Shown here piece by piece: positions 1 to 13,986 of a DNA stretch of 64,000 nt. Position numbers and translations under genes: made by a program. How positions within the stretch are numbered: the first letter of the stretch is position 1; each line of letters begins with the position of its first letter. The notes under the pieces were generated by a model that had not been told where the DNA came from, did not search any database, and saw nothing but the letters and a program-made list of their open reading frames with translations. Origin of the DNA: Lysobacter enzymogenes (GTDB lineage: Bacteria; Pseudomonadota; Gammaproteobacteria; Xanthomonadales; Xanthomonadaceae); contig NZ_CP067395.1 of assembly GCF_017355525.1 (NCBI RefSeq), forward strand, positions 4,743,001 to 4,807,000, in the 5' to 3' direction.

Positions 1-64
1 AATGCTGGTGGGTCTGTCGGCGGCGACGCTGGCGTTCGTACTGGCCAATCTTTTGAAACGATAG
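1..64 (+). CDS. atpI: C-terminal end of ATP synthase subunit I (AtpI), partial
   Basis: An open frame entering from the left edge (codons in phase with position 2) reads a hydrophobic tail MLVGLSAATLAFVLANLLKR and stops with TAG at 62-64, directly abutting the atpB start. A small membrane protein of this kind immediately upstream of atpB is normally AtpI, the assembly factor or Mg2+-related protein of the Fo sector. Only about 20 residues are visible, so the name rests on position in the operon. Confidence 0.6.
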   Translation, partial: MLVGLSAATLAFVLANLLKR

Positions 65-904
<840 letters not shown>

Positions 905-952
905 CCCGAGTTCCACCTTTAAGTTCTTTGCGCGTTTCACCCTTTCCTTTAG

Positions 953-1285
<333 letters not shown>

Positions 1286-1363
1286 GTTGCTCGAAACGAG
1301 CCGTCCGCGCGAGCGGGCGGCTCTCCCGGGCGTCAGCGCCCGCAGCGTCCCATCGGAGCTGTC

Positions 1364-1834
1364 ATGAATATCAACATGACCTTCTTCGGCCAGATGATCA
1401 CGTTCGCGATCCTCATCTGGTTCACGATGAAGTTCATTTGGCCGCCCCTGAACAAGGCGATCGAAGAACGGCAACAAAAGATTGCCCAGGGCCTGGCGAA
1501 TGCCGAAGGCGCTGAGGTGCTCATCCAGCAGGCGCGCGCGCAGGCCGATGAGATCGTGCGCGAAGCCCGCGTCAAGGCCAACGAAGTGGTCGAGCAGGCG
1601 CATTCGCGCGCCAATCAGATCGTCGACCAGGCCAAGACCGACGCGATGGTGGAAGCCACGCGCCTGAAGGCGCTGGCCGATGCCGAAATCGCCGCCGCTG
1701 CCGACCGCGCCCGCGAGGATCTGCGCAAGCAGGTGTCCGCGCTGGCCGTGACCGGCGCCGAGAAGCTGCTCAAGCGCGAAATCGACGCCAACGCCCACAA
1801 GGCGCTGCTCGACGAGCTGGCCGCGGAAATCTGA
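1364..1834 (+). CDS. atpF: F1Fo ATP synthase subunit b
   Basis: Peripheral-stalk subunit b, 156 residues, the same length as in E. coli. A single N-terminal transmembrane helix (about 5-25) is followed by a long charged, alanine-rich amphipathic helix that dimerises and holds delta and alpha. Located between atpE and atpH, 17 bases before atpH. Family and position agree fully. Confidence 0.95.
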   Translation: MNINMTFFGQMITFAILIWFTMKFIWPPLNKAIEERQQKIAQGLANAEGAEVLIQQARAQADEIVREARVKANEVVEQAHSRANQIVDQAKTDAMVEATRLKALADAEIAAAADRAREDLRKQVSALAVTGAEKLLKREIDANAHKALLDELAAEI

Positions 1835-1851
1835 CCGGAACGCCCCACGCG

Positions 1852-2379
1852 ATGAGCCAGAACCTCACCCTCGCCCGTCCGTACGCCCGCGCCGCGTTTG
1901 CGCTGGCGCGCGAAGCCGGCCGCGCCGCCGAATGGTCGCAAGCGCTCGCCTTCTCGGCGCGCGTCGCCGCCGATCCGCAGGCGCAGTCGCTGCTCGGCCA
2001 CCCGCGCCTGACCGGCGCCGATGCGGTCGCGCTGGTCGCGATCGACGGCGCGGACGAGTCCGTGCAGCGGTTCCTGACCGTGCTCGCGGACAACCGTCGC
2101 CTCGCCCTGCTGCCGGAAATCGCCGGCCTGTTCGAGGAACTGCGCGCCGACGCCGACCGCGTGGTCAAGGCCAAGGTCACCTCCGCCAGCGATCTGCCGG
2201 CGGCCGAACTCGAGTCGATCAAGGCCGCGCTGGTCAAGCGCTTCGGCCGCCAGGTCGAAATCGAAACCTCGGTCGACGAGTCGCTGATCGGCGGCGCGGT
2301 GATCGACGCCGGCGAAGTGGTTATCGACGGCTCGCTCAAGGGCAAGCTGGCGCGCCTGCAGACGGCGCTGACCGGTTGA
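1852..2379 (+). CDS. atpH: F1Fo ATP synthase subunit delta
   Basis: Delta (OSCP-like) subunit joining the b-stalk to the top of the alpha/beta hexamer, 175 residues. It begins [15 protein letters not shown], the typical N-terminal helix of the family, and ends with the conserved C-terminal beta/alpha segment containing [18 protein letters not shown]. It follows atpF after 17 bases; the next gene, atpA, is separated by 136 bases containing an inverted repeat. Confidence 0.95.
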   Translation: MSQNLTLARPYARAAFALAREAGRAAEWSQALAFSARVAADPQAQSLLGHPRLTGADAVALVAIDGADESVQRFLTVLADNRRLALLPEIAGLFEELRADADRVVKAKVTSASDLPAAELESIKAALVKRFGRQVEIETSVDESLIGGAVIDAGEVVIDGSLKGKLARLQTALTG

Positions 2380-2382
2380 AGC

Positions 2383-2452
2383 CGGGATTCGGCATTCGGG
2401 ATTAAGGATTCGCAAGCCCAGGCTTGAAGCGAATTCCGAATCCCGAATCACC
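2383..2452. repeat. Imperfect inverted repeat between atpH and atpA (gggattcgg family)
   Basis: The left arm contains gggattcggcattcgggatt and the right arm gaattccgaatcccgaatc, giving a long imperfect hairpin in the atpH-atpA gap. The same 'gggattNggg' word recurs in two other atp gaps and at 22418-22456. It is probably a member of a dispersed palindromic family rather than a terminator, because the operon continues. Confidence 0.7.
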
Positions 2453-2515
2453 CATCCCGTTAAAAGAAAGCACCCGCGCGTCGCTACGTCGCGATGCAGG
2501 ACCAAGGAAACGACA

Positions 2516-4066
<1,551 letters not shown>

Positions 4067-4078
4067 GGGCTGCAAGAG

Positions 4079-4181
4079 CGGGATTAGGGAATCGGGGTTG
4101 GGGAACTGCGGGGTCGACGCGACCTTCGGGTCCCCCGCGAATCCCCAGTTCCCCAACCCCGCTTCTCAACCCCTAACCCCC
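4079..4181. repeat. Inverted repeat between atpA and atpG
   Basis: Perfect 15-base arms GGGGTTGGGGAACTG (4094-4108) and CAGTTCCCCAACCCC (4146-4160) enclose a GC-rich centre. Outer copies of gggattaggg and cccctaacccc extend the pairing. The arms are nearly identical to those in the atpD-atpC gap, so both are copies of one element. Confidence 0.8.
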
Positions 4182-4205
4182 TAAAGCGAACAAAGCGAGC
4201 GAGAG

Positions 4206-5069
4206 ATGGCAGGCGGACGCGAAATCAAAACCAAGATCAAGAGCGTGCAGAACACCCGCAAGGTGACCCGCGCGCTGGAAATGGTCTCGGCTTCCAAGAT
4301 CCGCAAGGCGCAGGATCGGATGAAGACCTCGCGCCCGTACGCGCGCGTGATCAAGCAGGTGATCGGACATCTGGCCCAGGCCAATTCCGACTACCAGCAT
4401 CCGTACATGGTCGAGCGCAAGGACGTTAAGCGCGTCGGCTACGTGATCGTGTCGTCCGACCGCGGTCTGGCCGGCGGCCTCAACAACAACCTGTTCCGCA
4501 AGCTGCTCGGCGAGTTCCGCAAGTGGCAGGAGCAGGGCGTCGAGGTCGACGTGGTCACCATCGGCCAGAAGGCCTCAGTGTTCTTCCGCCGGATCAAGGT
4601 CAACATGCTCGCCTCGGTCACCCACCTGGGCGACCAGCCGCATGTGGAGCAGCTGATCGGCGTGATCAAGGTCGTGCTCGACGCGTACAGCGCCGGCTCG
4701 GTCGACCGCGTGTTCGTCTGCTACAACGACTTCGTCAACACCATGACCCAGCGCGCGGCGTTCGATCAGCTGCTGCCGCTGCCGGCGCCGGAAACCCAGG
4801 TCGCCAAGCACGACTGGGACTACATCTACGAACCCGATGCGCAGACCGTGCTCGATCACGTGCTGACCCGCTACATCGAGTCGCTGGTGTACCAGGCGGT
4901 GCTGGAGAACGTGGCGTCCGAGCATGCCGCGCGCATGGTCGCGATGAAGTCGGCGAGCGACAACGCGACCAAGCTGATCGGCACCCTGAACCTGGTCTAC
5001 AACAAGGCCCGTCAGGCGGCGATCACCCAGGAAATCTCCGAAATCGTCGGCGGCGCCGCCGCGGTCTAA
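4206..5069 (+). CDS. atpG: F1Fo ATP synthase subunit gamma
   Basis: Central rotor shaft of F1, 287 residues. The conserved N terminus ([20 protein letters not shown]) and the C-terminal helix [20 protein letters not shown] are both present. The start follows a GCGAGCGAGAG region. Between atpA and atpD, 69 bases from the chosen atpD start. Confidence 0.97.
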   Translation: MAGGREIKTKIKSVQNTRKVTRALEMVSASKIRKAQDRMKTSRPYARVIKQVIGHLAQANSDYQHPYMVERKDVKRVGYVIVSSDRGLAGGLNNNLFRKLLGEFRKWQEQGVEVDVVTIGQKASVFFRRIKVNMLASVTHLGDQPHVEQLIGVIKVVLDAYSAGSVDRVFVCYNDFVNTMTQRAAFDQLLPLPAPETQVAKHDWDYIYEPDAQTVLDHVLTRYIESLVYQAVLENVASEHAARMVAMKSASDNATKLIGTLNLVYNKARQAAITQEISEIVGGAAAV

Positions 5070-6575
<1,506 letters not shown>

Positions 6576-6586
6576 GTGGAGCAGAA

Positions 6587-6678
6587 GCGGGACTAGGGAT
6601 TGGGGGTTGGGGAACTGGAGTCTTTCGGTTCCGGTCGATCCCGCTCCTACGTAGCAACAGTTCCCCAATCCCGCTTCC
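6587..6678. repeat. Inverted repeat between atpD and atpC
   Basis: The left arm gcgggactagggattggggg plus ttggggaactg (6587-6617) pairs with cagttccccaatcccgcttc (6658-6677). The core GGTTGGGGAACTG is shared with the atpA-atpG element, showing a common origin. It sits directly after the atpD stop codon. Confidence 0.8.
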
Positions 6679-6725
6679 AAGCCCCGCTTTTCCTTCCCCG
6701 CTTCACTAACCCGAACGAGAACGAC

Positions 6726-7151
6726 ATGGCCTCCACCTTCCGTTGCGACATCGTCAGCGCCGAAGAAGAGATCTTCCACGGCGAAGCGACGCTGCTGGTC
6801 GCTACCGGCGAGATCGGCGAACTCGGCATCGCGCCGCGCCATGCGCCGCTGATCACCCGGCTCAAGCCGGGCAAGGTCGTGGTGACCCTGCCCAGCGGCG
6901 AACAGCTCGACTTCGCGGTCTCCGGCGGCATTCTCGAAGTGCAGCCGCAGGTCGTGACCGTGCTGGCCGACACCGCGATCCGCGCCCAGGACATCGACGA
7001 AGCCGCGGTGCGCGCGGCCAAGGAAGAAGCCGAGCGCGCGCTGGCCAACCGCGGCCCGCAGATGGACATCGCCGAAGCCCAGGCCAAGCTGGCCGAAGCG
7101 ATGGCCCAGCTGCAGGCGCTGGAGCGTCTGCGCAAGAACATGAAGCACTGA
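6726..7151 (+). CDS. atpC: F1Fo ATP synthase subunit epsilon
   Basis: Inhibitory and rotor subunit epsilon, 141 residues. It begins [19 protein letters not shown], with the usual beta-sandwich and [19 protein letters not shown], followed by a C-terminal helical hairpin rich in Ala/Glu. The ATG at 6726 is chosen because family similarity begins there; the open frame upstream covers only the repeat. Last gene of the operon, followed by a strong terminator. Confidence 0.96.
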   Translation: MASTFRCDIVSAEEEIFHGEATLLVATGEIGELGIAPRHAPLITRLKPGKVVVTLPSGEQLDFAVSGGILEVQPQVVTVLADTAIRAQDIDEAAVRAAKEEAERALANRGPQMDIAEAQAKLAEAMAQLQALERLRKNMKH

Positions 7152-7174
7152 TCCGGCGTCCGCGCCGCGATGCG

Positions 7175-7202
7175 AAAACGCCGGCCTCGCGCCGGCGTTT
7201 TT
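7175..7202 (+). terminator. Rho-independent terminator of the atp operon
   Basis: An 11-base stem AAAACGCCGGC / GCCGGCGTTTT with a 5-base loop (CTCGC) is followed by a T-run, 23 bases after the atpC stop. The A-run on the other side means it may also terminate the convergent gene at 7249-7632. Confidence 0.9.
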
Positions 7203-7248
7203 CGTTGCTGGGGCAGGAGGGGCCGGCGCGCGCCGCCGAAGCCGCGGC

Positions 7249-7632
7249 TCAGCGCCGATAGATCCAATAGCGCGAGGCGGTGAAGCTCAACACCGCCAGC
7301 GCCAGCTCGATCACCGGCTTGGCCAGCCATGTCCATTGCAGCCCGGCATGCGCGTTGACCGCGCTGATCGCGGCCGTGCTGAGCACGGTGGTGGCGATCC
7401 ACATGGTCAGGAAGCGCGCGAACTGGCGCCGGCCCAGGGTCGACTCGGCGTCGCCGAAGGTGAAGCGCCCGTTGAGCCAGAAGCCGAGCAGCGCGCCGCT
7501 GACCCGGCCGGCCAGGTTGGCCGCTTCGACCGGCATGCCCAGGTGGCTCAGGCCGACCATCACGCCCCAGTCGACGACGTACTGGATGCCGCCGACGATC
7601 AGGAAATTGCGGCCCTGCCGGGTCAGGCTCAT
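7249..7632 (-). CDS. GtrA family membrane protein
   Basis: 127-residue protein with four predicted transmembrane helices, matching the GtrA/DPMS family in size and pattern (FLIVGGIQYVVDWGVMVGLS, GFWLNGRFTFGD, ASRYWIYRR). GtrA proteins are thought to flip undecaprenyl-phosphate-linked sugars across the inner membrane. The start at MSLTRQGRNFL is preferred over an upstream Met that would add 34 proline/arginine-rich residues. It is divergent from a GtrB-like glycosyltransferase gene, sharing the 7633-7766 intergenic region. Confidence 0.85.
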   Translation of the reverse strand: MSLTRQGRNFLIVGGIQYVVDWGVMVGLSHLGMPVEAANLAGRVSGALLGFWLNGRFTFGDAESTLGRRQFARFLTMWIATTVLSTAAISAVNAHAGLQWTWLAKPVIELALAVLSFTASRYWIYRR

Positions 7633-7766
7633 ACGCGCTCCCGGCGGCGGCGCGAGGCGGGCGGAACGGCGGGCGGGGCGGTGGCGGGCATGCGCGCATT
7701 CTAGCCAGACGAGGCCGTGCGGAGGCTGTACCATCGCGCCATTCCGGACAGCATCGGAGCGCTATT

Positions 7767-8687
7767 TTGCGCAGCGCCGTATTGATTCCCTGCTACAACG
7801 AAGCACACACGGTGGCCAAGGTCGTCGCCGACTTCCGTCGCGCCCTGCCCGAGGCCGAGATCTGGGTGTTCGACAACGCCAGCACCGACGGCACCGCCGA
7901 GCTGGCGCGCGAAGCCGGCGCGCGGGTGCGGCGGGTGCCGGCCAAGGGCAAGGGCAACGTGGTGCGTGCGATGTTCCGCGAGGTCGAGGCCGACGTGTAC
8001 CTGATGGTCGACGGCGACGACACCTATCCGGCCGAACACGCGCGCGCGCTGCTCGAGGACGTGATCGAAGGCCATGCCGACATGGTCGTCGGCACCCGCC
8101 TGGAGCAGCACGACAGCGGCTCGTTCCGCCGTTTTCATGGTTTCGGCAACAAGCTGGTGCGCTGGAGCATCGGCCGCTTGTTCGGCCAGCCGGTGCGCGA
8201 CGTGCTGTCGGGCTATCGCGCGTTCTCGCGCCGCTTCGTCAAGTCCATGCCGGTGCTGTCGCGCGGTTTCGAGATCGAGACCGAAATGACCGTGTTCGCG
8301 ATGGCCAACGCCTTCGTGCTGACCGAGCGCACCGTGCCTTACGGCGTGCGCCCGGAGGGCAGCGAGTCCAAGCTCAACACCTTCCGCGACGGTTTCCGCG
8401 TGCTGCGCACGATCGGCTTCCTGTACAAGGACCTGCGCCCGCTGCTGTTCTTCGGCACCGCCGCGCTGCTGGCCGGTCTGGCCAGCCTCGGTTTCGGCGC
8501 GGTGGTGATCCACGAATTCGGCGGCACCGGCGCCGTCACCCATCCCTCGACCGCGGTGCTGGCGGCGGCGTTGGCGCTGACCGCGTTCATCCTGCTCGCG
8601 ACCGGCCTGATCCTGGACACGGTCAACCGGCGTTCGAACGAAATCCTGCGCTTGATCACCGATCAGGTCGTGCATCGCGGCGACTAG
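7767..8687 (+). CDS. Glycosyltransferase family 2, GtrB/dolichol-phosphate-mannose-synthase-like
   Basis: 306 residues: a GT-A catalytic domain (1 to about 220) opening with MRSAVLIPCYNEAHTVAKVV and carrying the metal/nucleotide-sugar motif MVDGDDTYP, then two C-terminal transmembrane helices (about 228-250 and 265-285). This is the layout of GtrB-type enzymes that load a sugar onto undecaprenyl phosphate. It starts with TTG. Its divergent GtrA partner and the nearby multi-span membrane protein (9624-11225) suggest a three-part glycan modification system. The sugar cannot be read from sequence. Confidence 0.85.
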   Translation: MRSAVLIPCYNEAHTVAKVVADFRRALPEAEIWVFDNASTDGTAELAREAGARVRRVPAKGKGNVVRAMFREVEADVYLMVDGDDTYPAEHARALLEDVIEGHADMVVGTRLEQHDSGSFRRFHGFGNKLVRWSIGRLFGQPVRDVLSGYRAFSRRFVKSMPVLSRGFEIETEMTVFAMANAFVLTERTVPYGVRPEGSESKLNTFRDGFRVLRTIGFLYKDLRPLLFFGTAALLAGLASLGFGAVVIHEFGGTGAVTHPSTAVLAAALALTAFILLATGLILDTVNRRSNEILRLITDQVVHRGD

Positions 8688-8703
8688 CGCTCAGGCGCGC
8701 GGT

Positions 8704-9627
8704 TCAGCTCGCCGCTTCGTCGGTTTCGAACGGCCACGCCGGCAGCGCTTCGCGGCGTTCCAGCCATTGCGCCGGAATGCCCTGCGCGCCGACGAAGCAG
8801 GCGACCACGCCGCCGACGATCGCGCCGAGCGTGTCGCGGTCGCCGCCGGCGGCGACCGCCAGCCACAGCGCGGCCGGGTAATCCTCCAGCGCTTGCGCGC
8901 AACACCACAGCGCGTAGGGCACGGTGTCCTGGGCCGAGATCAGCGTGCCGTTGCCGAGCAGCGCGACGACATGGTCGAGCGAAGACGTCCGTTCCAGCGC
9001 CTGCGCGCGCACCAGCTTCGAGCGCACTTCGCTGGCCGGCAGGGATTCGATCGTCGCGGCGAGGAACCGGGCGTGCGACGGCCGCACACCGGCCGCGCGG
9101 AAGCGGCAAGCATGGGCCGCGGCCAGAGTCACGGCGACCGCGCCGGCGATTCCTTCCGGATGCAGATGGGTGACCTTGGCCGAGCGGGTCGCCTGTTCGA
9201 TGGCGGCATCGAGATCGTCGCAGAAGTAAGCGCCGACCGGCGCGGCGCGCATCGCGGCGCCATTGCCGTAGGAACCGGCGCCGCCGAAGGACGAGCCGGC
9301 GACTTCGCGCCAGTGCTCGCCCGCGGCGATGCGGGCGAGGACCCGGTGCATCGACGGTCCGTAGGCACGGTCGTAGTCGTAGTGTCGGGCCAGCGACCGC
9401 GCCAGCGCATCGCACTCGATGCCGGCGTCGGCGGCGAGCGCTTGCAGCACCGACAGCGACATCTGAGTGTCGTCGGTGTAAGGCCACGGGCCCGGCGGCG
9501 CGAGTCGCTGCGACAGCCACGGATCGGAGCGTTCGGCCGGTTGGAAGAAGCACTGGCCGAACGCGTCGCCGACCGACAGGCCGTCCAGCGCTTCGCGGGC
9601 GCGCTGCAGCGCGAAGTTGCGGCTCAT
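8704..9627 (-). CDS. ADP-ribosylglycohydrolase (DraG) family protein
   Basis: 307 residues. Family metal-binding motifs are in place: VGDAFGQ at about 19-25, YTDDTQMS at 50-57, GNGAAMRAAPVG, and GGDRDTLGAIVGG near residue 261. DraG-like enzymes remove ADP-ribose from arginine or other groups using two metal ions. The start codon overlaps the stop of the upstream membrane protein gene (ATGA), so the two are translationally coupled. The coupling to a glycan gene is unusual; the substrate is unknown. Confidence 0.85.
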   Translation of the reverse strand: MSRNFALQRAREALDGLSVGDAFGQCFFQPAERSDPWLSQRLAPPGPWPYTDDTQMSLSVLQALAADAGIECDALARSLARHYDYDRAYGPSMHRVLARIAAGEHWREVAGSSFGGAGSYGNGAAMRAAPVGAYFCDDLDAAIEQATRSAKVTHLHPEGIAGAVAVTLAAAHACRFRAAGVRPSHARFLAATIESLPASEVRSKLVRAQALERTSSLDHVVALLGNGTLISAQDTVPYALWCCAQALEDYPAALWLAVAAGGDRDTLGAIVGGVVACFVGAQGIPAQWLERREALPAWPFETDEAAS

Positions 9628-11225
9628 GGCGAGGGCTTGTCGCAAATCGGCGCGAACGGCGCGCGCGCCAGCGGACACAGCTCGAGGTCGCCCATGTTGT
9701 TGTCGAGCAAGCGGCACGCGCCGGAGACGCTGAGCCCGTACAGCGCGATGCGGCCGTTGGCGGGTTCGTCGGGCGTCGCCGGGCGCAGCAGCCACAGCGG
9801 GCCGGGCGGATGCGCGACGGTGCGTTCGACCCGTTGCTGCAGGCGAGTGCAGCGCATCGGGTCCATGAAGTTGTTGCGCACCGCCATCGCCGGCACGTCG
9901 CGCGGCAGGAACGCCACCGCGTAGGCGACCGGGTGCTCGGTGCTGGTCAGCACCACGCTGCCGGACGGCAGCGGCGGGAACTTCACCGCGATCATCGGCG
10001 TGCGGTACGGGTCGCGGCCCCAGTTCGGGTGCTTGGTCGGCACCACCACCAGCACCATCGCGGCCAGCATCGCCAGCACCGGGCGCTTGTGCGCGAACAG
10101 CATCGACACCACGCCGAGGATCAACAGCGAGCAGATCACTTCCAGCGGCAGCAGGTAACGGTAGATGCCGTAGACCGCGGCCCAGGCGAAGTAGCTGGCG
10201 AGCACGAACACCAGCATCGGCCAGCGCAGCGCGACTGCGTTGGCGAGAGCCCGATCGCCCGAAGCGGCCGCGCCGCTGTCCGCGGCCTGCGCGCGCGCCC
10301 CCGGCCGCAGCAGCCACGCCCACGCCGCCAGCGCGCACAGGCCCAGCAGCAGGCGCGGATCGGCCAGCAGCGGCTCGGAATAGTCGCGGCTGCGGCGCAA
10401 CAGGCGCAGCGGCGGGTCGAAAACGTCGATCAGGCTGCGCGGCACGTAGCGCGCGTCGCGCCACGAGTCGGCGATCGAATCCGGCGACAGGAACCACTGG
10501 TTGAAATACGGGAACAGCGGGTTGGCGTGCAGCTTCCACACATACCAGCCCCACGGCCCCCAGCACACCGCGACCGCGACGCCGCCGCCGAGCGCCAGCG
10601 CGGCGATGCGCGCCGGCAGCTGGCGCACGGGCCCGGCGACCAGGGCCGCGGCGATGAAGCCCAGGCAATAGGTCACCCCGGTCAGCTTGAACCCGGCCGC
10701 GGCGCCGGCCAGCAGGCCGACCGGCAGCCAGGTCGCGAACGGCCCGCGCCGGCCCTGCGACTGCGCCCACCACAGCAGCGCGCCGAGCACGAACATGCCG
10801 ACGATGTGGTCGTTGAAGATCGCCGCCGTGCCCGGGTACATGGCCGCGCCGGTCATGATCACGAAGCCGGCGATCCAGGTGCGCGCGCGGCTGCGCTGGG
10901 CCGGCATCAGCGTATCGAGCAGGCGCAGGGCGAAATACAGCGCCAGCAGGCTCGGAATGGCCAGCCACAGGGTAATCGGCAGGCCGCCGACGCCGGCGCG
11001 CACCATCAGCGCGAACGGGAGGTCGACGGTGGGGTTGTGCCAGGTCTGCAGCTGGGCCGGGGCGATGTCCTGGGTCAGCCGTCCGTCCAGCCACGCCAGC
11101 GGCGTGTACAGGTGATAGTTGCGCAGGTCCCAGTTCGCGTCCTGGCGCAGTGCGATCACCGCCACGGCGATGAAGAATAGCGATACCAGGGCGGCGGTAC
11201 GCCAGGGAGCGCGCTCAGCGGTCAT
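9624..11225 (-). CDS. Multi-spanning membrane protein, GT-C glycosyltransferase-like
   Basis: 533 residues with about ten to eleven hydrophobic helices and a C-terminal soluble tail. After the first helix comes an acidic loop ([20 protein letters not shown]) of the kind found in the first periplasmic loop of GT-C enzymes that use polyprenyl-phosphate sugars. I do not recognise a specific family. Its position beside GtrA and GtrB homologues suggests the GtrC role, attaching the flipped sugar to a surface glycan. The ATG at 11225 follows AAGGA; a GTG at 11240 is possible. Confidence 0.55.
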   Translation of the reverse strand: MTAERAPWRTAALVSLFFIAVAVIALRQDANWDLRNYHLYTPLAWLDGRLTQDIAPAQLQTWHNPTVDLPFALMVRAGVGGLPITLWLAIPSLLALYFALRLLDTLMPAQRSRARTWIAGFVIMTGAAMYPGTAAIFNDHIVGMFVLGALLWWAQSQGRRGPFATWLPVGLLAGAAAGFKLTGVTYCLGFIAAALVAGPVRQLPARIAALALGGGVAVAVCWGPWGWYVWKLHANPLFPYFNQWFLSPDSIADSWRDARYVPRSLIDVFDPPLRLLRRSRDYSEPLLADPRLLLGLCALAAWAWLLRPGARAQAADSGAAASGDRALANAVALRWPMLVFVLASYFAWAAVYGIYRYLLPLEVICSLLILGVVSMLFAHKRPVLAMLAAMVLVVVPTKHPNWGRDPYRTPMIAVKFPPLPSGSVVLTSTEHPVAYAVAFLPRDVPAMAVRNNFMDPMRCTRLQQRVERTVAHPPGPLWLLRPATPDEPANGRIALYGLSVSGACRLLDNNMGDLELCPLARAPFAPICDKPSP

Positions 11226-11312
11226 GCAGGGTCCTTGCACGGGCAGTTGCTAAGATTCCGGTCCGACGGGGGGCCCACGTCAAGCACCGAACAGGTCAGG
11301 AAGGTTTCGTAC

Positions 11313-12698
11313 ATGGCTCATGAGTCGATGAACCAGTTGCACATCGTGATTCTCGCCGCCGGCGAGGGCAAGCGGATGAAGTCGGCGACCGCCAAGGTCC
11401 TGCAGAAGATCGCCGGGCGGCCGATGCTGGCCCACGTGATCGAGACCGCGCGCGCGCTGCGCCCGGCCGGCATCCATCTGGTCTACGGCCATGGCGGCGA
11501 GCAGGTCCGCGCGGCCTTCGCCGGCCAGGACGACCTGCGCTGGGCCGAGCAGGAACAACGCCTGGGCACCGGCCATGCCGTGCAGCAGGCGATGCCGGGG
11601 GTGCCGCAGGATGCGCGGGTGCTGATCCTGTACGGCGACGTGCCGCTGATCGCGGCCGACACCTTGCAGCGCCTGCTCGACGCGCCCGGGCGGCTGGCGG
11701 TGCTCGTCGCCGATCTCGACGACCCCACCGGCTACGGCCGCATCGTGCGCGATCCCGAAGGCCGGGTCGGCCGCATCGTCGAGCACAAGGACGCCGACGA
11801 GGACCAGCGCGAGATCCGCACCGTCAACACCGGCATCCTGGTCGCCGACGGCGAGCCGCTGCGGCGCTGGCTCGACCGGCTCGGCAACGACAACGCCCAG
11901 GGCGAGTACTACCTCACCGATGTGTTCGCCTCGGCCGCGGCCGAGTACAACCCGGCCGAGATGGTGCACGTGGACGACCCGATCGAGGTCGAGGGCGCCA
12001 ACGATCCCTGGCAGCTGGCCCAGCTCGAGCGCGCGTTCCAGCGCCGCGCCGCGCGCGCGCTGTGCGTGCAGGGCGCGCGCCTGGCCGATCCCGCGCGCTA
12101 CGACCAGCGCGGCGCGGTGACGGTGGGGCGCGATGTCGAGATCGACGTCGACGTGATCCTGGAAGGCACGGTTGAGCTCGGCGACGGCGTGCGCATCGGC
12201 CCGTTCTGCCGGCTCAAGGACGTGCGCCTGGGCGCGGGCACCGAAGTGCGCGCGCATTGCGATCTCGACGGCGTGACGGTCGAGGGCGCCGCGCAGATCG
12301 GCCCGTACTCGCGGTTGCGGCCCGGCACCGTGCTCGCCGACGGCGCGCACGTGGGCAACTTCGTCGAAACCAAGAACGCGCACCTGGGCGTGGGCAGCAA
12401 GGCCAATCACCTGGCCTACCTCGGCGACGCGGTGATCGGCGCGGCGGTCAACGTCGGCGCGGGCACCATCACCTGCAACTACGACGGCGTCAACAAGTCG
12501 GTCACCATCATCGAGGACGGCGCCTTCATCGGTTCGAACTCGTCGCTGGTGGCGCCGGTCACGATCGGCAAGGACGCGACCATCGCGGCCGGTTCGGTCA
12601 TCACCCGGCCGGCGCCGGCCGGCGAGCTGACCGTGGCGCGCTCGCGCCAGTCGACGGTGGAAGGCTGGAAGCGGCCGGTGAAGAAGAAGCCGCAGTAA
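11313..12698 (+). CDS. glmU: Bifunctional UDP-GlcNAc pyrophosphorylase / glucosamine-1-phosphate acetyltransferase
   Basis: 461 residues. The N-terminal nucleotidyltransferase has [11 protein letters not shown] at about 13-23, YGDVPL and GEYYLTD; the C-terminal left-handed beta-helix acetyltransferase has hexapeptide repeats, [27 protein letters not shown] and [13 protein letters not shown]. It makes UDP-GlcNAc for peptidoglycan and LPS. The ATG at 11313 has an AGGAAGG site 8 bases upstream; an ATG at 11331 is less likely. Divergent from the 9624-11225 operon and followed by a long hairpin. Confidence 0.96.
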   Translation: MAHESMNQLHIVILAAGEGKRMKSATAKVLQKIAGRPMLAHVIETARALRPAGIHLVYGHGGEQVRAAFAGQDDLRWAEQEQRLGTGHAVQQAMPGVPQDARVLILYGDVPLIAADTLQRLLDAPGRLAVLVADLDDPTGYGRIVRDPEGRVGRIVEHKDADEDQREIRTVNTGILVADGEPLRRWLDRLGNDNAQGEYYLTDVFASAAAEYNPAEMVHVDDPIEVEGANDPWQLAQLERAFQRRAARALCVQGARLADPARYDQRGAVTVGRDVEIDVDVILEGTVELGDGVRIGPFCRLKDVRLGAGTEVRAHCDLDGVTVEGAAQIGPYSRLRPGTVLADGAHVGNFVETKNAHLGVGSKANHLAYLGDAVIGAAVNVGAGTITCNYDGVNKSVTIIEDGAFIGSNSSLVAPVTIGKDATIAAGSVITRPAPAGELTVARSRQSTVEGWKRPVKKKPQ

Positions 12699-12714
12699 GC
12701 CGGCGTCCGCTCAC

Positions 12715-12746
12715 GAATCCGGGAAGCCGTCGGGCTTCCCGGATTC
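12715..12746 (+). terminator. Hairpin after glmU
   Basis: Perfect 14-base stem GAATCCGGGAAGCC / GGCTTCCCGGATTC with a GTCG loop, 16 bases after the glmU stop. There is no T-run, so termination efficiency is uncertain; it could also act as a convergent-transcription barrier for the gene at 12823. Confidence 0.65.
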
Positions 12747-12822
12747 GCGCACGCAGCGCCTTGCGCATCGCAGGCGCGCGACCGCGAATGCGGCCGCCGC
12801 GTCGAACGCGATCAGCGCGCGA

Positions 12823-13695
12823 TCACGGCGCGTATTGCACCGACTCGGTCGTGCCGATCTGCGACTTGACGATCTGGGTGTAGTACTGCGCGGCCGTGGT
12901 GGTGTTGAGGAAGGCGTTCGGCGCCCAGATCATCACGCCCTGGTAGCCGCCGTTGGCGACGTTCTTGGCGATCGTTCCGGCCTGCGAGGCCGAGCTGAAT
13001 TCCGGCGAGATGCCGAGGAACAGATTGCTCTTGGCCATGCCGTAGCCGACGTACGGGGTCAGGTAGCTGACGCTGCCGCCGTAGGTCATTTCATAGCCTT
13101 CGGTCAGCTGGTTGGCAGCGTTGTATGGTGCCTTGAAGTAGGCCGAGTCCGACCACAGCGCCTTGCTCAGGGTCTTGCCGGTGAAATAGGTGTTGGCGCG
13201 GATCGCCTTGAGCACCGCGTAGAACGAGCTGGCGCTGCCCGAACAGGTGGAATACTCGTCGTCGACGCTGATGCCGTCGAGACCGTACTTGACCACGTCG
13301 GCGACCATCGCATTGGCGAGCTTGGTCGCGGTCGCGGACGTCATGTTGCACGACCAGCCCGCGTTCTGGTGGTTGCCCAGGTACGAGATCTGGACCTTGA
13401 TGCCCTTGTTCTGCAACTGCCGGACCGCGTCGATGTTGTTCTTCAGGATCGCGGTCATCTCCGCGTTGTAGTACAGCACCGGCGTGTTCGGCGTGCTGCC
13501 GTTGATGTTGGCGGCGAACAGCACCAGGTCGGAGAAGAACGGCTTGCCGCTGCTGGCGACCACGTAATGGCCGATGTCCTTCACGTCCTGCGGCGAAGGG
13601 TTGTTCAGGAACACGACGTTGCGCGCTGCGCATGCGCCGAAACTCGCAAGAAAAGCCATTAGACCGAAAGCCAGAAGCGTAGGTTGGCGAAGCAT
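12823..13695 (-). CDS. Secreted GH18 endo-beta-N-acetylglucosaminidase (Endo F1/H-like)
   Basis: 290 residues. A Sec signal peptide (hydrophobic LLAFGLMAFLASFGACA, probable cleavage near residue 23) precedes a single GH18 barrel. The catalytic strand reads YGLDGISVDDEYS, with the proton-donor Glu and the Asp two residues before it, and Endo F1/Endo H-like flanking sequence. It likely cleaves the chitobiose core of N-glycans or related GlcNAc glycans outside the cell. An AGGAG site eight bases before the ATG at 13695 fixes the start. The second Asp of DxxDxDxE is Ser here, a position I recall as variable in the family. Confidence 0.8.
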   Translation of the reverse strand: MLRQPTLLAFGLMAFLASFGACAARNVVFLNNPSPQDVKDIGHYVVASSGKPFFSDLVLFAANINGSTPNTPVLYYNAEMTAILKNNIDAVRQLQNKGIKVQISYLGNHQNAGWSCNMTSATATKLANAMVADVVKYGLDGISVDDEYSTCSGSASSFYAVLKAIRANTYFTGKTLSKALWSDSAYFKAPYNAANQLTEGYEMTYGGSVSYLTPYVGYGMAKSNLFLGISPEFSSASQAGTIAKNVANGGYQGVMIWAPNAFLNTTTAAQYYTQIVKSQIGTTESVQYAP

Positions 13696-13986
13696 TGGCG
13701 GATCTCCTCTCGCATTGATTGGAAAATTCTGCGACGGCACGTTCGATTTGACGGATGCGAACGCGGTCGATCGCGCGCGTCCTGGCTAGAAACGAACTCG
13801 GAGGCGATACACCCTACGGTCCTCGCGAGGGTTTGGTGCGCGGTGCGGTGCGATGCGGTTCGCCGCGCAAGCGTGGGTCAAGCGGCGCGCGAAGAACATG
13901 CGCCCGTTCGCGAATCGCGCGAGTGTGACGTGGGCGGAGTTATCGCGTACGCGGCGGCGAAGTCCGCGGGCCGCGCGCGCGCCGGC
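13696..13986. other. Intergenic region, promoter of the endoglycosidase gene
   Basis: About 290 bases between the GH18 gene start and the histidine kinase stop. It must hold the GH18 promoter near 13700-13800. I see no RNA gene, strong terminator or repeat in it. Confidence 0.4.

Noticed and set aside
7767..8687. Cellulose/poly-GlcNAc synthase
   Set aside because: Lacks the QxxRW motif and has only two C-terminal helices, as in GtrB/DPM-type enzymes.
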